Source of the DNA: a virus
Length of the DNA stretch: 64,000 nucleotides
Virus record (IMG/VR): IMGVR_UViG_3300045911_000155
Span: 1 to 64,000 of that record
Strand: one strand, 5' to 3'
A program made the position numbers and the translations under genes. Under the pieces are notes generated by a model. It was given only the letters and a program-made list of their open reading frames with translations, did not search any database and was not told where the DNA came from. This document shows, piece by piece, positions 47,908 through 55,921 of the stretch (positions are counted from its first letter, which is position 1; each line of letters opens with the position of its first letter).

Positions 47908-48277
47908 ATGCAAACCTTCGGCCAGTTCATCCGGGAGATGGCGGAATTCCCGGTGAAGGAAACCCCGCATCAAAAACAGATCCGGCTGAGCCGTGGGTAC
48001 AAGAAGATTGTACGGATCGACGCTGCCAAATTCAAAGCCCGGTTCGAAGCGGAGCAAGGGCAAAAGCTGGATTGGAATGCGTCCCGTGCCGACCGGCTGA
48101 AAGACTTGGAATCGGTTGATGCTTATCCACAAGGTGTTCATGGATTGGGCCGGGCGGGTGGATGTGTTGGACGGACGACATCGAATCGCAAACGCCGCCG
48201 CGAAAGGTATGTCGATCAAAGTTTCTATGCCGAATCGAAAAAAGGAAGGGGACATTCCGTCAGACTTGGTTGTCTGA
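47908..48277 (+). CDS. ParB-like protein with capsid-targeting-like N-terminus, frame-disrupted
   Basis: Starts MQTFGQFIREMAEF, with cleavage site I-R-E, 5 nt after a late box. The first frame runs on to 48282 but loses sense after DLESVDAYPQ. The +1 frame gives VDVLDGRHRIANAAAKG and ends at 48277, the signature of ParB/sulfiredoxin-like domains (DGRHR). A change near 48110-48140 restores about 122 residues. ParB-like domains in phages bind DNA or nucleotides; role unknown. Confidence 0.65.
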
Positions 48278-48306
48278 CATAGATGTCCCGTGGTATACTC
48301 AAGATG

Positions 48307-49725
48307 ATGTCATTTCGACAATTCCTATTTGAAAGCGCGAAGGCCGAAGAAGCCTTGAACGCGGTACGCAATGCGCTCATCGGTTCGAAGTATGAGCAAG
48401 ACGTGTACCTTGTAGGCGGGGCCGTTCGCGATATGCAAATGGGCTTGCCGGTCAAGGACTTAGACCTTGTGGTGGACAACCACGGTCTTGAGGGTGGCAT
48501 CGAATGTGCGACTTTCTTGGCGAAGGCGCTTGGCGTTTTCCGCCCGGATTCAAACCCGGTGATCTTCCCGCGATTCGGCACTGCGAAGCTGACGTTGAAG
48601 AGCGGGTTCGACGTGGAGTTCGTCGCGCCGCGCAAAGAGAAGTACGACGCCAACAGCCGGAAGCCGGTTGTGTCTGCCGGTACGCTCGAAGACGATGCGT
48701 TCCGCCGCGACTTCACGATCAATTCCCTGTTCATGCGCCTGTCGAATTCCGAACTCCGGGATCTGACCGGGCGCGGTCTGGCCGATTTGAAGCGCAAGAC
48801 CATCCAAACGACCAGCGACGCCACCTACATCTTCAGCGAAGATCCGTTGCGCATGTTGCGCGCCGTCCGGTTCGCAATCAAGTACGACTTCGAATTGCCG
48901 CTGGCACTCATCAAGGCAATCAAGGTGAATGCCCGGCGGCTTCAGACGATCAGCAAGGAACGCATTCAGGACGAACTGAACAAGATCCTTGTGCTGAAGA
49001 CGCCATCGCGCGCGATCCGCCTGTTCAAGATTACCGGGTTGCTGAAAGAGTTCATGCCGGAACTGCAAGCGCTGTCCGGCGTCACTCAGAACGCCTATCA
49101 CAAGCACGACGCTTTCGACCACACGCTTGATGTGCTGGACAATGCGCCGCCGGATCTGACTGTCCGGCTTGCCGCGCTGTTCCACGACATCGGCAAGGCC
49201 GCGACCCGCACCGACGACGGTGGAAAGGTTCGTTTCCTTGGTCACGCCAATGTCGGTGCCGAAATCGCTGTCGAAGTCATGAAGCGGTTGAAGTACTCGA
49301 ACGACGACACGGAGAAGATCCGCAAGATCGTGTTTCATCACATGGACATGAAGTTCGCTGGTGACGATCTGGCGACGCTGAAGGACAAGAGCCTTCGGAA
49401 GCTCATCTTCCGTGTTGCCGACAAACTGGACCCGCTGTTGAGCCTGATGCATGCCGACAACATCAGCCATGCGGAGCACGCCAATATGCCGAATCAGATC
49501 AACCTCATCCGGCAACGCATCAAGGATTGGGACATCGAATCCATCCTGAACACCACCAGTGTTCTGGACGGCAACGAAATCGCCGCCTTGGGCGCGAAGG
49601 GTCCGCTGATCGGCAAGATCAAAGGTCGCATTCTGGACAAGGTTCTGGAGAATCCCTCTTTCTCGAAGAAGGACGCCACTCTGATGGCACAGAGCATGAT
49701 CCGTGATGCCGCCGGAAAGAAGTAA
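48307..49725 (+). CDS. cca: CCA-adding tRNA nucleotidyltransferase with capsid-targeting-like N-terminus
   Basis: 472 residues of the class II polymerase beta superfamily. YLVGGAVRDMQMGLPVKDLDLVV carries the GG and D-x-D motifs, RRDFTINSLF and LRMLRAVRFAIKYDF follow, and a C-terminal HD domain has HDAFDHTLDVLD, FHDIGKA and a later HHMDMKF. It adds or repairs 3' CCA. The N-terminus MSFRQFLFES looks like a capsid-targeting sequence (L-F-E site). TATACT lies 7 nt before this ATG (an ATG 3 nt upstream is possible). It probably also cotranscribes from the late box at 47895. Confidence 0.9.
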   Translation: MSFRQFLFESAKAEEALNAVRNALIGSKYEQDVYLVGGAVRDMQMGLPVKDLDLVVDNHGLEGGIECATFLAKALGVFRPDSNPVIFPRFGTAKLTLKSGFDVEFVAPRKEKYDANSRKPVVSAGTLEDDAFRRDFTINSLFMRLSNSELRDLTGRGLADLKRKTIQTTSDATYIFSEDPLRMLRAVRFAIKYDFELPLALIKAIKVNARRLQTISKERIQDELNKILVLKTPSRAIRLFKITGLLKEFMPELQALSGVTQNAYHKHDAFDHTLDVLDNAPPDLTVRLAALFHDIGKAATRTDDGGKVRFLGHANVGAEIAVEVMKRLKYSNDDTEKIRKIVFHHMDMKFAGDDLATLKDKSLRKLIFRVADKLDPLLSLMHADNISHAEHANMPNQINLIRQRIKDWDIESILNTTSVLDGNEIAALGAKGPLIGKIKGRILDKVLENPSFSKKDATLMAQSMIRDAAGKK

Positions 49726-49728
49726 CGA

Positions 49729-50328
49729 TTGAAAGACTACCCTAGCATCGAAGGCAGTGCCCGCGCGCCGATTGGCAAGCCGTGCATTGCCTTCTACAAA
49801 TACGACGGATCGAATCTCCGGTGGGAATGGTCGCCGAAGCAAGGCTGGCACAAGTTCGGCACCCGGAACCGACTCTTCGACAAAACTGACGCTGTGTTCG
49901 CCCCGGCGATTCCGATCTTCCTCAACACGATGGGCGATGAAATCGTCCGGCGGGTGAAAGATCACGACCGGAACTGTCAGCGCATCACTGCGTTTACCGA
50001 GTATTTCGGTCCCGGATCTTTCGCCGGTCAACACGTGCCGGGTGCTCCGATGGAACTCCGGTTGTTCGATACGTTTCTGTTCAAGAAAGGGTTGATCCCT
50101 CCCCGGCAATTCCTCAAAATGTTCGGCGACCTTCCGTGGGCGGCGGAAGTGGTCTACGAAGGCAACCTGACCAAAGAGTTCATCAAGGATGTTCGCGACG
50201 GCAAATACCCTGTGTGGGAAGGCGTCATCGCGAAGGGCGACGACTTCATGTGCAAGATCAAGACCAATGCTTACTTCGCCAAGTTGAACGAAGTTTACGG
50301 TACCGACTACCGGAAGTATTGGGAGTAG
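49729..50328 (+). CDS. RNA ligase (Rnl2-like family)
   Basis: 199 residues. The adenylation motif is FYKYDGSNLRWEW (catalytic Lys in KYDG) with TRNRLFD, and motifs IV/V appear as WEGVIAKGDDFMCKIKT. Such ligases seal broken tRNA or duplex RNA nicks. TTG start 3 nt after the CCA enzyme stop, so the two form one operon. Short length suggests a minimal catalytic domain. Confidence 0.87.
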   Translation: MKDYPSIEGSARAPIGKPCIAFYKYDGSNLRWEWSPKQGWHKFGTRNRLFDKTDAVFAPAIPIFLNTMGDEIVRRVKDHDRNCQRITAFTEYFGPGSFAGQHVPGAPMELRLFDTFLFKKGLIPPRQFLKMFGDLPWAAEVVYEGNLTKEFIKDVRDGKYPVWEGVIAKGDDFMCKIKTNAYFAKLNEVYGTDYRKYWE

Positions 50329-50376
50329 AATAGAAAGACAATATCAGGGCAGGTGGCCCGGAAAGAAAACACTCGA

Positions 50377-50904
50377 ATGTCAGCAACGGCAATAGCCAAA
50401 TTGAATGAAGCAACAGTGGAAGTAGAATCTTCGCTGTTGGATCAGATCATCCAATCTGAACCCCGGTTCGAAATCCCGGTACAGGTGCGGCAACCGTCGT
50501 ACACCGTCCGTATGTTAGGCCAGCACGCTCACGCCAAATTAGCGGCGAAAAACGTGTGCGGCAACGACAGCCGCGACGGTACGTTCCGGTATGATTTGAA
50601 AGTCACCACGACCGGAGTGAACGAACAGGGCTTCAGCATTGACAGCCGTTTCCCCGACACCATCTATAGCCGCTGGTCCAACGACGTGTTCGTCGCGTCC
50701 TGTGAGCAATTGGCGGGTGGCATCATCGCGGCGGTGCTGGAAGCCTATCCCGAAGTTACCAGCGTGCAATGCACCATCTACAACCGCGTCGGCTCCGTGG
50801 AGGTCGATTGGGTGGTTGGTCAGGAAATGCCCATCGCTCCCCGCAAGGCGACTTGTAAGGAAGTTGCCGATGGACTTCAGTACAAAGACAACTACCGCTG
50901 CTAA
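50377..50904 (+). CDS. Conserved protein, paralogue of 56457, 175 aa
   Basis: Start at MSATAIAKLNEATVEVES; an in-frame GTG lies at 50353. The core TFRYDLKVTTTGVNEQGFSID, ASCEQLAGGI and IAPRKATCKE matches the protein at 56457. The layout is reminiscent of the QueD/6-pyruvoyl-tetrahydropterin synthase fold but zinc-binding His residues are not seen. Function unknown. Confidence 0.7.
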   Translation: MSATAIAKLNEATVEVESSLLDQIIQSEPRFEIPVQVRQPSYTVRMLGQHAHAKLAAKNVCGNDSRDGTFRYDLKVTTTGVNEQGFSIDSRFPDTIYSRWSNDVFVASCEQLAGGIIAAVLEAYPEVTSVQCTIYNRVGSVEVDWVVGQEMPIAPRKATCKEVADGLQYKDNYRC

Positions 50905-50913
50905 GCTAATCGT

Positions 50914-51213
50914 ATGAACAAAATCATGATCGTGTTGGGGTTGGTCACGCTCACTGCATGTGGGCCGTCATACGTCGAACCCCATCAAATCGGGACAGTT
51001 AAGTGCTACCAAGTGAAGGGCGGCAACCAAATTGGTTCGTGGGAGAATGCCACCCTTCACTACAGTAACAGTGATGGTCGCGATTCGGTACGGGTGTACC
51101 TGACCAGTCGTGAAAACGACAACGGGCTTACCCGCATTCGCGTATCCGACAATTTGATTGCCCGTTACTACGTGCATGAGGGCGTGTGTACGATTACTCC
51201 GTACAAGGAATAG
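50914..51213 (+). CDS. Lipoprotein, 99 aa
   Basis: MNKIMIVLGLVTLTAC has a lipobox (L-T-A-C) for lipid anchoring at the outer surface of the inner membrane or outer membrane. Mature part is beta-rich. A phage lipoprotein might act in superinfection exclusion; inference. Confidence 0.78.
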   Translation: MNKIMIVLGLVTLTACGPSYVEPHQIGTVKCYQVKGGNQIGSWENATLHYSNSDGRDSVRVYLTSRENDNGLTRIRVSDNLIARYYVHEGVCTITPYKE

Positions 51214-51220
51214 GAAGACC

Positions 51221-51466
51221 ATGCCCGACGAAAAAATACTAATCCGGCTCACCCGCACGGGCAAAGACTCCTTCGAAGAAGTCTACCCGGCGACGCTGGC
51301 CGAATGGACGCGGCTCACGGGACTGACGGAAGAAGAAACGACACTGGCCGTCGATTGTGATGATCTGGCGGACGAAGAGTTTCTGGAAGAAATCATGTCC
51401 CGTGAGCCGGTGGATGTCAAACTCAGCGAACTGGAAGATATCCCCTACGTCGTCAACATGTTTTAG
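51221..51466 (+). CDS. Acidic protein, 81 aa
   Basis: MPDEKILIRLTRTGKDSFEE followed by a strongly acidic half. Convergent with and overlapping the alpha/beta hydrolase gene by 4 nt. Unknown. Confidence 0.68.
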   Translation: MPDEKILIRLTRTGKDSFEEVYPATLAEWTRLTGLTEEETTLAVDCDDLADEEFLEEIMSREPVDVKLSELEDIPYVVNMF

Positions 51467-52143
51467 ATCAGCTTGTAGAACTCATCGGCGTCGCGGTATG
51501 CGGAGTGTCCGTCGATGAATGGCGTCATATCAATCAACTCCACGTTCGGGACCGGCTTCGTTGCTGGTCCATCATAACCAAGAGCCGGGCTGGTCCAGTT
51601 GTACGGCACCAACCGATAGGACCACTTCAAAACACTGTCCCGGCGGCTGTACATCAGCTTCCCTTTGTGCCCATCAATGTGAGTCGCATACTTTCCCGTC
51701 AGGACGCCGTTGTCAACCGCTGGCGCGGCCATGATGTACTCTTGGATCGTTCCCGGCGGAATGTGCATCAGCGCTTCCAGCATGACCTTGTTGCCAAGGC
51801 TGTGGGCTTCGAGCACCACGGTGTTTCCCCGTTGGTGGAGCATTCGAACCAGTTGCACCAGATAGGATGAGGCTTGCGGGGCGCGCCGGTCAGCGGCGAT
51901 GTATCCAATCGAATACGACCACGATCCCGGCCAGAAGAAACCTACCATTGCGTCGAACTCCGGGCGCTTTCGCTGTAAGTTGGTTTCGATAGTCTTGTAG
52001 GCGATCAACGTCTTCGAATACTCTGATTTGTACCCGTGGACGGCCACAAAGACCTTTTGATTGGATGGAAGATCACCGACCAACAGTTTGTCGGAAAACT
52101 CAGTGGAAGAGCGGAAATCCTTGCGGCAAGATGCTTCGAACAT
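51463..52143 (-). CDS. DUF900-like alpha/beta hydrolase
   Basis: 226 residues. VFVAVHGYKSEY supplies the oxyanion region, FFWPGSWSY follows, LEAHSLGNKVMLEAL is the nucleophile elbow (G/A-H-S-L-G), and DGHSAYRDADEFY gives the catalytic His. Serine hydrolase of unknown substrate. Late box CTAAGTAC 4 nt upstream. Confidence 0.82.
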   Translation of the reverse strand: MFEASCRKDFRSSTEFSDKLLVGDLPSNQKVFVAVHGYKSEYSKTLIAYKTIETNLQRKRPEFDAMVGFFWPGSWSYSIGYIAADRRAPQASSYLVQLVRMLHQRGNTVVLEAHSLGNKVMLEALMHIPPGTIQEYIMAAPAVDNGVLTGKYATHIDGHKGKLMYSRRDSVLKWSYRLVPYNWTSPALGYDGPATKPVPNVELIDMTPFIDGHSAYRDADEFYKLI

Positions 52144-52147
52144 ACTA

Positions 52148-52155
52148 GTACTTAG
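52148..52155 (-). promoter_or_regulatory. Late promoter box CTAAGTAC
   Basis: 4 nt before ATG 52143, just after the preceding terminator. Confidence 0.65.
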
Positions 52156-52159
52156 TCCT

Positions 52160-52196
52160 AAAAAGCAAAACAGGCCGGACCCGAAGGCCCGGCCTG
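52160..52196 (-). terminator. Rho-independent terminator
   Basis: CAGGCCGG/CCGGCCTG stem around GCCTTCGGGT-type loop, then TGTTTTGCTTTTT on the minus strand. Ends the glycosyltransferase transcript. Confidence 0.9.
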
Positions 52197-52215
52197 AACT
52201 GTTCGAAGATTTCGA

Positions 52216-53232
52216 TTAGTTGGATTCCGCGTAATCGATGCTGTCTTCGTTGCGTGCGCGGAAGTAACTGCGGATGTCGTCCCGGAGTTTGGTGCTCCGT
52301 TCGGTCAATTGATACAGTCCTTGCGTGTCACGCTTCAGATCGTAATGCGGGTTGTAGTTGTTCTCCACCAGAATCTTACCGCGATCCCGGTATTGCCGAT
52401 CAGCCTTGCGGCCATGCCAGTGGTGAATAATCATCCCCGGAACGTAGCCAACGTTGCGTTTGATGTGCTTCACGCAACGGTCGCCCCAAATGCGCATCTG
52501 TTCCTTGTAAGGTTCGCCAAGACGCTGGTCGATTGACCGTTCCATCTGGTCCACAAGGCCCATTGCCATGTTGTGATCGGCGGAACCAAGGATGCACACA
52601 TCCAGCAATCCGCCGGTCTTGTCCAGCGCCGAACGACGCGCCGCCCATGCATAACCGGGGTGCGCAAAGTCCGCGCCGTAGCCATACGGCACATAGCCGC
52701 CGCTCTTGGCTTGGTTCGGCAAGTCATTGCAGTAAGCGTACAGGAAGCCGACATGCGGCGATCCAATCGGCTCGAACTTCGGCCCAACGTCCTGTGCGTG
52801 ACTGAACATCTGAACGAAGTCATAGTGCTGCAACACTTGGATGGTTTCGTAGGCCCAATCAGACCGGACGAACGTAATGTCCGCATCAACCCACGCGAAA
52901 TACTCCGCGTTGGGTTCTTCGGAACAGATATGGTTCATCAGGAGATTCAGCGCGTTTTCTTTGTGCCAAATCTCATACGGGGTTCGCAGTTGCAGATGGT
53001 AGTCATTGTCTTCCTCTGTTACTACGAACGGGCGGTTTCCATAGGCCATTTCGACGGTCCACAGCTTGACATGGGGACCGTCGGTTTGCGATTGAAATGC
53101 TTCGAAGAGCTTATAGCGGCTGGCATAGCGAACCGGGTTGCTAACCACCGTGCAAACGTGTAGGGTAGCTTCACCAGACAGTTGCGTTCCATGCGGGCGC
53201 TTGAATTGTGGGTTTGTCGGATTGTAGAGCAC
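52216..53232 (-). CDS. Glycosyltransferase (GT-A fold)
   Basis: 338 residues. YFAWVDADITFVRSDW contains the D-x-D metal site, with ILGSADHNMAMGLVDQ and HHWHGRKADRQYRDR downstream as seen in phage family 2-like transferases. GTG start 5 nt after CTAGATAT. Could glycosylate virion proteins, hydroxymethylated DNA bases or cell-surface glycans; no evidence distinguishes these. Confidence 0.82.
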   Translation of the reverse strand: MLYNPTNPQFKRPHGTQLSGEATLHVCTVVSNPVRYASRYKLFEAFQSQTDGPHVKLWTVEMAYGNRPFVVTEEDNDYHLQLRTPYEIWHKENALNLLMNHICSEEPNAEYFAWVDADITFVRSDWAYETIQVLQHYDFVQMFSHAQDVGPKFEPIGSPHVGFLYAYCNDLPNQAKSGGYVPYGYGADFAHPGYAWAARRSALDKTGGLLDVCILGSADHNMAMGLVDQMERSIDQRLGEPYKEQMRIWGDRCVKHIKRNVGYVPGMIIHHWHGRKADRQYRDRGKILVENNYNPHYDLKRDTQGLYQLTERSTKLRDDIRSYFRARNEDSIDYAESN

Positions 53233-53237
53233 GATGA

Positions 53238-53245
53238 ATATCTAG
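53238..53245 (-). promoter_or_regulatory. Late promoter-like box CTAGATAT
   Basis: 5 nt before GTG 53232; one mismatch to CTAAATAT. Confidence 0.45.
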
Positions 53246-53328
53246 CACTCTGGAAAACTCTGGAATCTAGCCCAAGAGAGAAAAATTGAACTTTTTGCAC
53301 CGCCGGGAACGGAAAACGAGAATCGGGG

Positions 53329-53357
53329 TTGACATATATGTGTCGCTGTGCGATACT
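53329..53357 (+). promoter_or_regulatory. Early promoter
   Basis: TTGACATATATGTGTC start, 17 nt spacer, GATACT, then GGAGAGACACGATG. Confidence 0.85.
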
Positions 53358-53374
53358 GGTTTTGGAGAGACACG

Positions 53375-53671
53375 ATGTCAGGAAATCAAATCACCAAGAA
53401 ATTGACCGCCGCCGGGATCGACCCAAAAAACATCCTCGAAGTCAGCAAAGATGAAGTTGAAGTGGGAGTCAAGTCCGTCCACGGCGATTACTGCGAATAC
53501 ACTGAATCTGAAGAACTTGCCGACCGTGTACTAGCCATTCTTGGCTGGAAGCAAGGCTTCAAGACCGGTTACAATTCGTGGATTCTCGAAGGACACAACC
53601 GTGGAGCGCAAGCCCGGTTGGTGAACTCGATGGACCAGTTCGGCGCGGGAGCGTTCGATGTCGATGCTTAA
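53375..53671 (+). CDS. Hypothetical early protein, 98 aa
   Basis: MSGNQITKKLTAAGIDPKN; alternating short strands and helices, Gly-rich end. Standard leader. Overlaps the next start by 14 nt. Confidence 0.74.
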   Translation: MSGNQITKKLTAAGIDPKNILEVSKDEVEVGVKSVHGDYCEYTESEELADRVLAILGWKQGFKTGYNSWILEGHNRGAQARLVNSMDQFGAGAFDVDA

Positions 53672-53972
53672 CCAGACAGATGGATACAAAGTCGCTCACG
53701 AAGTTTACCCTTCCGTGGTCGCCACAGAACACGCCGTCCCGTCAATCCCTGTGGATCGGCTGGAAAACATCGGTTTCCGGGGCGCGGCCATCCGGCCCGA
53801 CTCCGGGGACTGCCGGTGCATGTGCTGCCCCAAGGAAATCCCGGCCAACGGATTCGGATTCGCCGCCCACATGAACATGCATGTGCGCCGGGGCGAAGCG
53901 ACCAAGACCTACAACGAACAATACGGGTGCTATGACTACCGCCCGGTGAAAAATTCTTCGACGAACGCTTGA
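53658..53972 (+). CDS. Zinc-finger-like protein, 104 aa
   Basis: DCRCMCCPKEIPANGFGFAAHMNMHVRR has a C-C...H-H spacing like a C2H2 finger (residues about 52-78). Its stop is in the next promoter. Function unknown. Confidence 0.7.
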   Translation: MSMLNQTDGYKVAHEVYPSVVATEHAVPSIPVDRLENIGFRGAAIRPDSGDCRCMCCPKEIPANGFGFAAHMNMHVRRGEATKTYNEQYGCYDYRPVKNSSTNA

Positions 53973-53997
53973 CATATATGTCGTCGTTTGGTACTCT
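53969..53997 (+). promoter_or_regulatory. Early promoter with dyad
   Basis: TTGACATATATGTCGT start, 17 nt spacer, TACTCT, then TATGGAGAGACGAC. Confidence 0.87.
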
Positions 53998-54019
53998 GAG
54001 TATGGAGAGACGACACGAT

Positions 54020-54592
54020 ATGAAAAAGACACCGAAAGTTACGACAGCGACCCCGACCGCCATCAAAGCGATGGCCGTGAAGACCGGTCAGCTTGCTGAG
54101 ACTCATGAGAGAATGTTCGCCGCCGTTGAAGCGATCATGAAGGCGCACGCCAACCGCGATGCGATCCTTGAAGCCGCCAACGAAGATGGCCGTCCGGGTG
54201 ACGAATCTGACATCACCGCGACCGTATTCCGGTTGAAAGAGGAAGTGGATTTCCTTCGCCAGCTTGCTGACGGTTTCGACAACTATGCCATCGAAATGGT
54301 AATGGACGATTGGACACCACCCACCCGCGTGGTCACGTGGGATCACGTCAGAGCGTTCTTGCCGACGCTGATGGCGGCGGAAGCACAATTGAGCGTCGAT
54401 CTGGACGCGGCACAGACTGCGAAAGATGTGGAAGCCGCCTTCGCTAAGCTGAAAGCCGTCACCATCGAAGCGATTACAGCTATGTGGAAGGACACCGACG
54501 ACCGGAATTCCTTGGACAAGCTGATGATTTTTCAGGACTCCATTTCGTTCAGCAAAATCTTACGCCGGGACTTCATGGGAGAAAAGATATGA
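54020..54592 (+). CDS. Helical early protein, 190 aa
   Basis: Start MKKTPKVTTATPTAIKAM; the rest is almost entirely helical with coiled-coil-like stretches. ATGA overlap with the next gene. Unknown. Confidence 0.75.
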   Translation: MKKTPKVTTATPTAIKAMAVKTGQLAETHERMFAAVEAIMKAHANRDAILEAANEDGRPGDESDITATVFRLKEEVDFLRQLADGFDNYAIEMVMDDWTPPTRVVTWDHVRAFLPTLMAAEAQLSVDLDAAQTAKDVEAAFAKLKAVTIEAITAMWKDTDDRNSLDKLMIFQDSISFSKILRRDFMGEKI

Positions 54593-54828
54593 CACCAGCC
54601 GAAATGCCAATCGAACAGCGCCGGGCGAATGCCGCCAAGTTTGGCAAGGCCGTCGCGCGCAAGTATGGGTTGACCGGGCCGCAAATCGGCATCCTTCGGG
54701 ACGCCGCCCGCAAGTGGGTGGGATACAGTTCCAAACCCGCATGTGGTCCACCGGAGCCGCACGATGGACAGGTAAACACCTTCAATGTCCGTCAGGACAG
54801 CATCGACGCCTTGATGCAAAAGGGCTAA
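54589..54828 (+). CDS. Hypothetical protein, 79 aa
   Basis: MTPAEMPIEQRRANAAKFG; basic N-terminal half. Ends QKG at TAA 54826-54828, after which the same frame stays open for 98 codons (next entry). Confidence 0.68.
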   Translation: MTPAEMPIEQRRANAAKFGKAVARKYGLTGPQIGILRDAARKWVGYSSKPACGPPEPHDGQVNTFNVRQDSIDALMQKG

Positions 54829-55125
54829 ATCGCCAAGGTCTATCTGTATTCCGATGAAGACCGCGCCGCCCGCGCCAAGCGCGCGGAAGACATCAAGCTG
54901 GCCGCGTTCAAACTGGCGCGAAATCACGGTCAGAACGACCTGATCGACGTGGAAACGGACACGGTGACCGCCAAAGGGTTGGTTTGCTGGAAGCTGGTCA
55001 TGAAGGATCTGCAAGTCGTGGAATCGATCCTGAAGGGCAACGAAGAGAAGGTGATCCGTATCACGGAAGCGGGCCGGGCCGTCGCGGTTGAATTCAAGTT
55101 CGCCATCGGAGCGGAGGAAGAATGA
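54829..55125 (+). CDS. Open frame without a standard start codon, 98 codons
   Basis: Directly after TAA, the frame reads ATC GCC AAG GTC (IAKVYLYSDEDRAARAKRA) and is protein-like to a TGA that overlaps the next ATG. No ATG, GTG or TTG is available near the beginning. Either it uses ATC, an ATG has become ATC (MAKVYLY would be natural), or it is made by readthrough of the TAA. Helical then beta; function unknown. Confidence 0.55.
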   Translation: MAKVYLYSDEDRAARAKRAEDIKLAAFKLARNHGQNDLIDVETDTVTAKGLVCWKLVMKDLQVVESILKGNEEKVIRITEAGRAVAVEFKFAIGAEEE

Positions 55126-55508
55126 CGGACGGGCACATCTGTGCCAAATGCAACGAAACCGGCACGACAGAAAACGAGTATTCGAATTGCCCGCGCGGTG
55201 GCATGCATGACTTCCGCACGCCGGAAGAGTGTATGGTCGTTCGTGTGTCCATGCTCAAGCACTATCGGAAGTATGGGCCGAAAGCGGACGCCGACTTCCT
55301 TGCCACCCTTGTCGGGCCGAAGATCGCGCGCAAGCGTGGCCGCGCCCGCAAGCACACGCGCGCGGAGATTGAACACATGCGGGATTTGTATTTCCGCAAG
55401 GATGAAAACTGGTCCATCGGCGACATCGCCCGGTTCTTCCGAACGTCAAGTTCCCTAGTGAACAAGGCGGTCGATGGTACACTGAAAGGCAAAGACGACC
55501 CGGAATGA
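55122..55508 (+). CDS. Zinc-ribbon plus HTH protein, 128 aa
   Basis: CAKCNETGTTENEYSNC at the N-terminus is a zinc-ribbon-like site; the C-terminal half KHTRAEIEHMRDLYFRKDEN and IGDIARFFRTSSSLVNKAV resembles a helix-turn-helix. Probable DNA- or RNA-binding regulator, and a candidate to bind the early operator, though nothing direct supports that. Confidence 0.7.
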   Translation: MTDGHICAKCNETGTTENEYSNCPRGGMHDFRTPEECMVVRVSMLKHYRKYGPKADADFLATLVGPKIARKRGRARKHTRAEIEHMRDLYFRKDENWSIGDIARFFRTSSSLVNKAVDGTLKGKDDPE

Positions 55509-55921
55509 GACTCTACTGTTTCGCAAACATGTACACGGCGGGAATACACGCCGGAATCCAATCGCTTCACGCTACGTCGGCGATGTGGCGGCGGTACTTC
55601 CGCGACCCGGATTCCGAACAGGCGCAAACCCTGTGTGAGTGGGAAGACAACCACAAGACCGTGGTCGTGCTCAACGGTGGCTATCAGAGTGCCTTGCTCG
55701 AACTCGAAGCGCTGTTGCAATCGCCGGACAATCCGTTCCCGTGGTGTTCGTTCAACGAATCGATTGAAGCGTTGAATGGCGCGCTGACGGCGGTTTGTAT
55801 CGTGCTCCCGGAGAAGCTGTACGACCGCGATCTGATGGTCGCCGGGACGAAGCCGGAATCGTTCACGGATTGGGAATGGGCGATGTACCTGTGGCGGGAG
55901 AAATGTCCCCAAGCCCGCTGA
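55505..55921 (+). CDS. Conserved phage protein, 138 aa
   Basis: MRLYCFANMYTAGIHAGIQS followed by LCEWEDNHKTVVVLNGG; a layout found in many large phages with no known function. Overlaps neighbours by 4 and 19 nt. Confidence 0.75.
   Translation: MRLYCFANMYTAGIHAGIQSLHATSAMWRRYFRDPDSEQAQTLCEWEDNHKTVVVLNGGYQSALLELEALLQSPDNPFPWCSFNESIEALNGALTAVCIVLPEKLYDRDLMVAGTKPESFTDWEWAMYLWREKCPQAR

Noticed and set aside
48550-50109. 519-codon minus-strand frame opposite the CCA enzyme and RNA ligase
   Set aside because: Antisense to two genes with catalytic motifs; no start signals.
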